Source: Acidimicrobiales bacterium (GTDB lineage Bacteria; Actinomycetota; Acidimicrobiia; Acidimicrobiales; Aldehydirespiratoraceae). From it: a DNA stretch of 11,014 nt. The DNA lies in contig BQJV01000065.1 in NCBI GenBank assembly GCA_021604885.1, forward strand, positions 1 through 11,014, in the 5' to 3' direction. Positions 1-5,209 of the stretch are shown here, one piece after another. How positions within the stretch are numbered: the stretch's first letter is position 1; every line of letters begins with the position of its first letter. The notes beneath the pieces are model-generated. The model saw only the letters and a list, made by a program, of their open reading frames with translations. It searched no databases and was not told the origin of the DNA. The position numbers and the translations under genes were made by a program.

Positions 1-174
1 GTCGATCGCGAGCGAGCCGCCGTCGAGGACCTCCAGCCCGGCGATCGTGCGAAGGAGCGTGGTCTTCCCCGCGCCGTTGCCGCCCGCGACCGTGGTGAGG
101 CCTGGTTCGAGCGACAGGGAGATGTCGAGCTCGAGGTCGCCGCGGTGGACCTGGCCGTGCAGTTCGATCGTCAT
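1..174 (-). CDS. modC: Molybdate ABC transporter ATP-binding protein ModC, N-terminal part (cut by window edge)
   Basis: Only the first 58 codons are present; the gene runs off the left edge. The ATG at 174 overlaps the stop of the permease gene as ATGA (171-174), so it is probably translated by coupling. The fragment holds a complete Walker A loop, GGNGAGKTT (residues 31-39), preceded by the usual beta-rich start of an ABC ATPase and followed by LLRTIAGLE. In this family the protein forms the cytoplasmic dimer that drives molybdate import through ModB. The ModC assignment rests mainly on its place directly after modA and modB. The fragment alone would only support 'ABC ATPase', because the signature motif, Walker B and any C-terminal Mop domain lie outside the window. 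Confidence 0.85.
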   Translation of the reverse strand, partial: MTIELHGQVHRGDLELDISLSLEPGLTTVAGGNGAGKTTLLRTIAGLEVLDGGSLAID

Positions 175-959
175 CGCTGGAGCCACCGCCCGCGGAGCAG
201 AACCAGCACGGCGACGCTGATCGCGAGGAGCAGGACGCTGATCGCGATCGCCGACTCGGGGTCGGTCTCCAACGCGAGGAAGGTCTCGACGGGAAGGGTG
301 CGGGTCCGGCCGCCCAGGCTTCCGGCGAAGGTGATCGTGGCGCCGAACTCCCCGAGGGCACGCGCCCATGACAGGGCGAGGCCGGCACCGATGGCAGGTC
401 GGATGCTGGGCAGGGTGACATGGACGAAGGTCGCCCACGGCCCGGCCCCGAGCGTCGCGGCGGCCTCGTCCAGATCGGGCCCGGCATCGCGCAGCGCGGA
501 CTCGACGGTGGTGACGAAGAACGGCATCGCCACGAAGGTCGCGGCGACGACCGCGCCCGTCGTCGTGAACGGCAGCGTGATCCCGAACCAGCGGTCCAGC
601 CACTCCCCGAACAGGCCGCGCCGGCCGAGCGCGAAGAGCAGCGCCGTGCCGCCGACGACGGGCGGGAGCACCATGGGCAGCAGCACGATCACCCGTAGCG
701 CCGCGATGCCTCGCCGGGTCGATCGGGCCATGACCCACGCGAGCGGGAGGCCGACGAGGACGCAGGCGATCGCGGCGGACACGCTGACGATCAGACTCAC
801 GCGGACGGCGTCGACGACCGCGTCCGTGGTGAGGCGCTCCACGATCGACGACCACGGGGCCCGTTGGAGCAGCCCGATAAGCGGGATCGTGAGGATGGCC
901 ACCGCGAGGGCAGCCGGCACGACAAGCGGGCGAGGCGTGTGCCGGGGCGGGGCACTCAC
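171..959 (-). CDS. modB: Molybdate ABC transporter permease ModB
   Basis: This is a 262-aa inner-membrane permease with about six hydrophobic helices (roughly residues 15-31, 52-76, 88-110, 134-151, 187-208 and 237-255). The ATPase-coupling EAA loop is at residues 165-184 (EAAATLGAGPWATF then HVTLP), and the ModB-like stretch RALGEFGATITFAG is at 200-213. Length and layout match ModB/CysT-type permeases. The start chosen is the GTG at 959, which overlaps the modA stop as GTGA (956-959). The reading frame stays open much further upstream, but that part is an arginine/proline-rich antisense-like translation lying inside modA and is not protein-like. No Shine-Dalgarno sequence is visible, so translation probably depends on coupling to modA. 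It is expected to pair with the ModC ATPase to pass molybdate, or possibly tungstate, delivered by ModA. Confidence 0.92.
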   Translation of the reverse strand: MSAPPRHTPRPLVVPAALAVAILTIPLIGLLQRAPWSSIVERLTTDAVVDAVRVSLIVSVSAAIACVLVGLPLAWVMARSTRRGIAALRVIVLLPMVLPPVVGGTALLFALGRRGLFGEWLDRWFGITLPFTTTGAVVAATFVAMPFFVTTVESALRDAGPDLDEAAATLGAGPWATFVHVTLPSIRPAIGAGLALSWARALGEFGATITFAGSLGGRTRTLPVETFLALETDPESAIAISVLLLAISVAVLVLLRGRWLQR

Positions 960-1660
960 GGGACGATGAAGCCGCGGGACTCCAGGAGCGCCCGCCCGTC
1001 GTCGCTGCGGAGAAACGCGGGAATGCCGGTCGTACCACCGTGGACCGAGGCGGCGACATAGTCGGTCACGAACGACGCGAGCCGCTCGTCGTCGACCGTG
1101 TCGAGGGAGAAGGCCAGCGCGTCGGTGGCGTAGATCAGTCCGCCGTCGAGTTCGCCACGGGCGATCTTGAGTGCGAGGGCGCGGACGTTCGGCTCCTCGG
1201 TGTCCGCCGCCACATCGACGCTGAGCGCGTCGACCGCGGTCGCGGCCAGCCGGCCGCACGGCACCTCCGGTGCGCAGATGCCGAGGAAGAGGTCGGCGTT
1301 GCCGAGGTCCTCCACGGCGGCGATCCCGCCGGGGTTGTCCGGCGCGACGGCGAACACGAGTCGGTTGCGGGCGACGACGCCGAGCGTGCTGTCCACGAGC
1401 CCGTCGGCGATCGCCCGATCCATCGTCTCGGCATCGGCGGTGATCAGGAGGTCGGCTGCCGCGCCGTCCTCGAGCTGTCGCAGGAGTCGGCTGCTGCCGG
1501 CGATGATCCACTCCGGATCGTCGTCGAGGGCGAGATCGATCTCGGCGGTGAGATCGGTGAACGAGCTCGGGACCATGGCGATGTCCGGTTCGTCGTTCTC
1601 ACCGCAGAACGCTGCGGTTGCGAGGATGGCCACGAGGCCGATCGAGAGCCTGCGGATCAC
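956..1660 (-). CDS. modA: Molybdate-binding protein ModA
   Basis: This 234-aa extracytoplasmic binding protein captures molybdate for ModBC. It starts with a short basic and hydrophobic signal (MIRRLSIGLVAILATAAFC), followed by the ModA pattern: PSSFTDLTAEI (31-41), AGSSRLLRQLEDGAAADLLITAD (54-76), ARNRLVFAVAPDNP (97-110), CAPEVPCGRLA (129-139) and GLIYATDALAF (174-184). The Ser in PSSF, the Ser pair in AGSS and Tyr177 in IYATDA correspond to known oxyanion-contacting positions of the family. Cys19 could be a lipid-anchor site, but the preceding residue is Phe, which is not usual in a lipobox. The GTG start at 1660 overlaps the regulator stop as GTGA (1657-1660), with GAGG a few bases upstream. 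Tungstate binding cannot be excluded from sequence alone. Confidence 0.93.
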   Translation of the reverse strand: MIRRLSIGLVAILATAAFCGENDEPDIAMVPSSFTDLTAEIDLALDDDPEWIIAGSSRLLRQLEDGAAADLLITADAETMDRAIADGLVDSTLGVVARNRLVFAVAPDNPGGIAAVEDLGNADLFLGICAPEVPCGRLAATAVDALSVDVAADTEEPNVRALALKIARGELDGGLIYATDALAFSLDTVDDERLASFVTDYVAASVHGGTTGIPAFLRSDDGRALLESRGFIVP

Positions 1661-2046
1661 GTGGCCTCGATGATGACGTTGGTGGACTTGATCGATGCGA
1701 CGGCAGGGGCGCCCGGTTCGAGGCCGAGCGCGTCGACGGCTTCGGCGGAGATGAGCGACACGATCCGGTGTGGGCCGGCCTGGATCTCGACCTGGGCCAT
1801 CACGGTGTCCTTCACCACCCGGGTGACGAGTCCGGGGAAGCGGTTGCGGGCGGAGACCGTGCGATCGGCCTCGGTCGGCTGATCGCCGAGTTCGAGCGCC
1901 AACCGGGCGAGCTCCGTGCCCGCCACCTCCCGGTGGCCGCCCTCCGTGCGGGTGGTTTCGAGCCGTCCCTGGTCGGCCCAGCGACGCACCGTGTCCGCGC
2001 TGACGCCGAGGAGTCGCGCCGCCTCACCCATCCGAAACTGGTGCAT
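1657..2046 (-). CDS. Molybdate-responsive regulator: MerR/excisionase-type HTH plus Mop (TOBE) domain
   Basis: The 129-aa protein has two parts. Residues 3-50 form a winged-helix DNA-binding unit of the MerR/excisionase kind (MGEAARLLGVSADTVRRWAD, then a GGHRE wing). Residues 66-127 are a single Mop/TOBE domain beginning SARNRFPGLVTRVVKD and ending KSTNVIIEA, the fold that binds molybdate in molbindins and ModE. It therefore plays the role of ModE with a different DNA-binding domain, and it heads the modABC operon. The ATG at 2046 is preferred because the HTH begins just after it. A TTG at 2055 would add three residues. There is no Shine-Dalgarno sequence, but a TACTAT box (2060-2055) ends eight bases before the ATG, so a leaderless transcript is plausible. 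Whether it represses or activates is unknown. Confidence 0.88.
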   Translation of the reverse strand: MHQFRMGEAARLLGVSADTVRRWADQGRLETTRTEGGHREVAGTELARLALELGDQPTEADRTVSARNRFPGLVTRVVKDTVMAQVEIQAGPHRIVSLISAEAVDALGLEPGAPAVASIKSTNVIIEAT

Positions 2047-2050
2047 GCCC

Positions 2051-2073
2051 GTCAATAGTAGAAAATATCTGAC
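2051..2073 (-). promoter_or_regulatory. AT-rich imperfect inverted repeat and -10 box before the molybdate operon
   Basis: On the minus strand the segment begins GTCAGATA and ends TATTGAC. The right arm is the reverse complement of GTCAATA, so the arms match apart from one extra base. It is strikingly AT-rich against its GC-rich surroundings. The TACTAT sequence at 2060-2055 fits a TANNNT -10 element placed for a start at or near the ATG at 2046. No good -35 is visible. The overlap of dyad and promoter suggests an operator for the regulator encoded just downstream; this is inference. Confidence 0.45.
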
Positions 2074-2120
2074 ATCTGCGGGAAATTCGGTTGATCCACC
2101 GCCGGATTGCGGCGTTCTCG

Positions 2121-2126
2121 TAGCGT
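2121..2126 (+). promoter_or_regulatory. Possible -10 box for a leaderless mscS transcript
   Basis: TAGCGT fits the actinobacterial TANNNT pattern, and six bases separate it from the ATG at 2133. That is the spacing expected when transcription starts at the start codon. No Shine-Dalgarno sequence precedes the ATG, which agrees with a leaderless message. No recognisable -35 is present, and a six-base match is weak evidence. Confidence 0.25.
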
Positions 2127-2132
2127 CTCGGC

Positions 2133-3224
2133 ATGGCTCAGCTCCCGCATGTCCAGGACACCGATGTCGACGCCCTCGCCGACGCGTGTGGTGTCACCAA
2201 CGCGTCCTACGCGTGTGAGCAGGTCTTCGAATGGACGGACAGCGAGTTCCTCGCGAGGTCCGCCGAGTGGCTGCTCGATCGACCGATCCGCATCATCCTG
2301 ATCATCGTCGCCGCATGGGTGATCGTGCGGATCCTGCGGCGTACGGTCGACCGCTTCACGGCGAGCGTCGCCGGCGGCGAGGTCGACGAGCGGTTGCGAG
2401 CGCTGCGCGCCCGCGGCCCCGGCCGATTGTTCGCGGAGGAGACCGAACGCAAGCGAGCCGATGCCCGCGCCGAGACGATCGGGCTCGTGCTGAAGAGCGT
2501 CGTCGGTGCAGGTGTCTGGACCGTTGCCGGGCTCCTCGTGCTCGGGCAGTTGCGCATCGATCTCGCGCCGTTGATCGCCGGCGCGGGCATCGGCGGCATC
2601 GCGCTCGGATTCGGCGCTCAGTCGATCGTGAAGGACTTCCTCTCGGGGCTGTTCATGATCATCGAGGACCAGTACGGCGTCGGCGACGTGATCGACGTCG
2701 GCGCCGCATTCGGCACCGTCGAGAAGGTCTCGCTCCGGTCGACCGTGGTGCGTGACGTTCACGGCACGGTCTGGCACGTTCCCAACGGTGAGATTCTCCG
2801 CGTGGGCAATTTCAGTCAGCTGTGGAGCCGGGCGGTGCTCGACGTCGAGGTTGCCTACGACACCGACATCGCGTTCGCACAGGGCGTGATCCAGCGGGTC
2901 GGCGACGAGCTCTGGGAGGACGAAGCCTGGGGACGGGACGAGGTGATGGAGCGGCCGGAGGTGCTCGGCGTGCAGAGCCTCGGTGCCTCGTCCGTCGCGA
3001 TCCGCCTGGTCGTCAAGACCGAACCATCTGAACAGTGGAATGTCGAACGGGAGCTGCGGCGTCGGCTCAAGATCGCGCTCGACGACGCGGGCATCGAGAT
3101 CCCCTTCCCGCAGCAGACGCTCTGGTTCCGCAACCAGGGCGACCACCCGCCGAGCGAGCCGCCGGATCCGTCGACCGTCGAGGTCCACGAGCCGCCGGCG
3201 AAGCACGATCCCGACCTGCACTGA
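2133..3224 (+). CDS. mscS: Small-conductance mechanosensitive channel (MscS family)
   Basis: This 363-aa membrane protein is expected to open under membrane tension and release solutes after osmotic downshock. Three hydrophobic helices are visible, at about residues 51-70, 114-140 and 144-172. The third is the Gly/Ala-rich pore helix (LIAGAGIGGIALGFGAQSIVKDFLSGLF) and leads straight into the beta domain (YGVGDVIDVGAAFGTVEKVSLRSTVVRD, then HVPNGEI at 215-221), as in MscS. The alpha/beta C-terminal domain ends near PFPQQTLWF (325-332). A charged, proline-rich tail of about 30 residues follows. A roughly 50-residue N-terminal extension before the first helix is acidic and contains two cysteines (19 and 28). 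The gene is divergent from the molybdate operon and convergent with the methyltransferase, so it is probably transcribed alone. Confidence 0.92.
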   Translation: MAQLPHVQDTDVDALADACGVTNASYACEQVFEWTDSEFLARSAEWLLDRPIRIILIIVAAWVIVRILRRTVDRFTASVAGGEVDERLRALRARGPGRLFAEETERKRADARAETIGLVLKSVVGAGVWTVAGLLVLGQLRIDLAPLIAGAGIGGIALGFGAQSIVKDFLSGLFMIIEDQYGVGDVIDVGAAFGTVEKVSLRSTVVRDVHGTVWHVPNGEILRVGNFSQLWSRAVLDVEVAYDTDIAFAQGVIQRVGDELWEDEAWGRDEVMERPEVLGVQSLGASSVAIRLVVKTEPSEQWNVERELRRRLKIALDDAGIEIPFPQQTLWFRNQGDHPPSEPPDPSTVEVHEPPAKHDPDLH

Positions 3225-3233
3225 TCGGGTCGG
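3211..3233. terminator. Weak hairpin between convergent genes
   Basis: CCGACC (3211-3216) can pair with GGTCGG (3228-3233) around an 11-base loop that contains the mscS stop codon. The next gene on the opposite strand ends at 3240, so a two-way terminator would be useful here. The stem is only six base pairs and no run of T follows on either strand, so this is a weak call. Confidence 0.2.
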
Positions 3234-3239
3234 CGGTCG

Positions 3240-3899
3240 CTATCGGCGGCGCACCATCGTGACGCCGTCGCCGAGCGTCAGTTGGGCGACCTCGACCCGT
3301 TCGTCGGTCGCGAGGAAGTCGTTCAGGGCGCGGATCGCCTGGGTGTCGTCGTCCTCGGCACCGGAGTCGGCCAGTACCTGCGCGCCCCACAGGGTGTTGT
3401 CGATGAGGATCACGCCCTGCGGAGCGAGCCGCTGCAGGATCTCCTCGTAGTAGCTGCGATAGCCGGTCTTGTCGGCATCGATGAAGGCGAAGTCGATCTG
3501 CTGGTCGGCCGGCAGTGCCGCCAGGGTCTCCACGGCCGGGGCGATCACGAGATCGATCCGGTCGGCGACACCCGCCTTCGCCCAGTGGTCACGGGCGACA
3601 TCGGTCCACTCCTCGCTGATGTCGCAGCAGAGCAGGCGGCCGCCCTCTGGCAGCGCCTTCGCGATGGCGAGCGACGAGTACCCGGTGAACGTGCCCACCT
3701 CGACGGCGAACGCGGGCTGGAGGATCGACACGAGGACGGACATGAATGCGCCCTGGTCGGCACCGATCTGCATGCCGGCGAACGGGCCCGCGATCTCGGT
3801 GGTGGCCGTCTGCAGGGCGCGCTGCACCTCGTCCGGCGGGGTGCTGTGCGCGGTTGCGTAATCTGCGATGTCGGCTGCGGCGATGGAACGTCGGGCCAT
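3240..3899 (-). CDS. Class I SAM-dependent O-methyltransferase (methyltransferase family 3, CCoAOMT-like)
   Basis: The 219-aa cytoplasmic enzyme has the usual length of bacterial family-3 O-methyltransferases, which transfer a methyl group from S-adenosylmethionine to catechol-like hydroxyls with a divalent metal. Visible motifs are the N-terminal GMQIGADQGAFMSVL (42-56), SAM-binding motif I VEVGTFTGYSSLAIA (66-80), the acidic CCDIS (91-95), FIDADKTGY (139-147) and LIDNTLWG (165-172). Asp141, Asp167 and Asn168 fit the metal-binding positions of the family. The ATG at 3899 is well supported by GGAGGTGA, which ends three bases upstream. This is the strongest ribosome-binding site in the window. 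It lies 50 bases downstream of the hydroxy-acid dehydrogenase on the same strand, with its own likely promoter. The physiological acceptor is unknown. Confidence 0.92.
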   Translation of the reverse strand: MARRSIAAADIADYATAHSTPPDEVQRALQTATTEIAGPFAGMQIGADQGAFMSVLVSILQPAFAVEVGTFTGYSSLAIAKALPEGGRLLCCDISEEWTDVARDHWAKAGVADRIDLVIAPAVETLAALPADQQIDFAFIDADKTGYRSYYEEILQRLAPQGVILIDNTLWGAQVLADSGAEDDDTQAIRALNDFLATDERVEVAQLTLGDGVTMVRRR

Positions 3900-3924
3900 G
3901 GGTCACCTCCGGGTGTCGGCGCCC

Positions 3925-3953
3925 ACCGTAGGGAACGGGCCAGTCGATGTCAC
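3925..3953 (-). promoter_or_regulatory. Candidate promoter of the O-methyltransferase gene
   Basis: On the minus strand GTGACA (3953-3948) is a five-of-six match to the -35 consensus TTGACA. A 17-base spacer separates it from TACGGT (3930-3925), which fits TANNNT. The start codon is 25 bases past the -10 box, leaving room for a short leader with the strong ribosome-binding site. The -35 box overlaps the TGA stop of the upstream dehydrogenase gene. This suggests separate expression, although read-through from the upstream operon remains possible. Confidence 0.4.
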
Positions 3954-5203
3954 ACCCCGGACAGCAGCTCCGGCGACAGGTCGCTCGTGGTGGTCTGACC
4001 GCACAGCGCCATCGTGCGGCGCATGCCGGACGCGTAGAAGTCGAGCAGCCAATCCACGCCTGCCTCGCCCGCCGCGCCGAGGGCGTAGAGGTAGGGCCGG
4101 CCCGCCATCACGGCATCGGCGCCCAGTGCTCGCGCCTTCACGAGGTCGCTGCCCCGCCGGGCACCGCCGTCCACGATGACCTCGATGGCATCGCCGATCG
4201 CGTCGCGGGTCGGAGCCACGAGCGAGATCGGCACGGGCGCACCGTCGAGCTGACGGCCGCCGTGGTTCGACAGGCACGCCGCGTCGACGCCGTGGTCGAC
4301 GCACAACCGGGCGTCCGCGACGGTCTGGATCCCCTTGACGACGATCTTGCCGTCCCAGATCGAGCGGAGCCACGCGATCTCGTCCCAGCTGAGAGACGCA
4401 TCGAACTGGGTGTTGATCTGCTGGGCGAGGTCGACTGCGGAGGTGCCGTCCGGGACGGCCTGTGCCCTGGTGCTGGTGGCGACGTTGGCGAACACGATCG
4501 GTTCGTTCGTCAGGAAGCGCCGCGTCCAATCGGGATGACGGATGCCGTCGACGATCGTCCCCGGGCCGAGCTTCGGTGGGAGTTCCATTCCCCGGCGGAC
4601 ATCGCGCTCGCGGCGGCCGAGATAGGCGGTGTCGACGGTGAGCACGAGCGCCTCGTAGCGCGCCGCGGCGGCCCGCTCCACCATCTCCTGCACCAAGCCG
4701 CGGTCTCGCCACACGTAGACCTGGAACCAGAGGCGCCGCTCGCCCTCGCCGGCCCAGGTCACACTGTCGCTGGCGGCCGCCATCTCCTCGATGGAGCGGG
4801 TGCCCATCGTCGACAGCGTGTACGGGATGCCGGCGCGTGCGCAGGCCCGGGCGACCGCGAGTTCGCCCTGCGGGTCCGCGATGCGGGTGAAGCCGGTGGG
4901 CGCGAGCACCAACGGCATCGGCACCGCCCGACCGAGCAGCGAGGTCGACGTGTCGACGTTGCTGACGTCGCGCAGCACCCGCGGGTGGAACCCGATGCGC
5001 CGGTAGGCCTCCGTGTTCTCCGCCATCGTGCGCTCGTCCTCGGCGCCACCGTCGATGTAGTCGAAGACGCCACCGGGCAGACGCCGTTCGGCCAGTCGCC
5101 GGAGATCGTCCACGTCGGCGACGGACTGGAGTCGTCGCAGGTCACCGTTGCGCTCGAAGCGCCGGAAGCGGACAACGGATCGGAGGGAGCCGAGGACCGC
5201 CAT
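3950..5203 (-). CDS. lldD: FMN-dependent 2-hydroxy-acid dehydrogenase, L-lactate dehydrogenase (LldD)-like
   Basis: The 417-aa flavoprotein belongs to the glycolate oxidase/L-lactate dehydrogenase family, which oxidises L-2-hydroxy acids to 2-oxo acids using FMN. All expected active-site positions can be placed: Tyr49 in FDYIDGGAEDE, Tyr163 in FQVYVWRD, Asp191 and Arg198 in VDTAYLGRRERD, Lys290 in VVKGIQ, the catalytic base His314 and Arg317 in LSNHGGRQLD, and the FMN-phosphate region DGGARRGSD (345-353) with AGRPYLYAL (367-375). Overall wording resembles mycobacterial LldD2 more than the mycofactocin enzyme MftD. About 25 basic N-terminal residues precede the conserved core, which may help membrane association. 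It begins six bases after the stop of the transporter fusion gene and so is probably cotranscribed with it. No good Shine-Dalgarno is seen. Substrate could be lactate, mandelate or another 2-hydroxy acid. Confidence 0.9.
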   Translation of the reverse strand: MAVLGSLRSVVRFRRFERNGDLRRLQSVADVDDLRRLAERRLPGGVFDYIDGGAEDERTMAENTEAYRRIGFHPRVLRDVSNVDTSTSLLGRAVPMPLVLAPTGFTRIADPQGELAVARACARAGIPYTLSTMGTRSIEEMAAASDSVTWAGEGERRLWFQVYVWRDRGLVQEMVERAAAARYEALVLTVDTAYLGRRERDVRRGMELPPKLGPGTIVDGIRHPDWTRRFLTNEPIVFANVATSTRAQAVPDGTSAVDLAQQINTQFDASLSWDEIAWLRSIWDGKIVVKGIQTVADARLCVDHGVDAACLSNHGGRQLDGAPVPISLVAPTRDAIGDAIEVIVDGGARRGSDLVKARALGADAVMAGRPYLYALGAAGEAGVDWLLDFYASGMRRTMALCGQTTTSDLSPELLSGV

Positions 5204-5209
5204 CGCGGA

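Noticed and set aside
960..1511. N-terminal extension of ModB to a 446-residue protein
   Set aside because: The extra part lies inside modA in another frame, is Arg/Pro-rich, and the GTGA overlap at 956-959 gives a normal-length ModB.
2052..3221. A 389-codon minus-strand frame opposite mscS
   Set aside because: It is the antisense of a well-recognised MscS channel and shows no independent domain.
3950..5203. Dehydrogenase as the mycofactocin enzyme MftD
   Set aside because: The FDYIDGGAEDE and FQVYVWRD regions fit LldD-type lactate dehydrogenases, and no mycofactocin genes are nearby.
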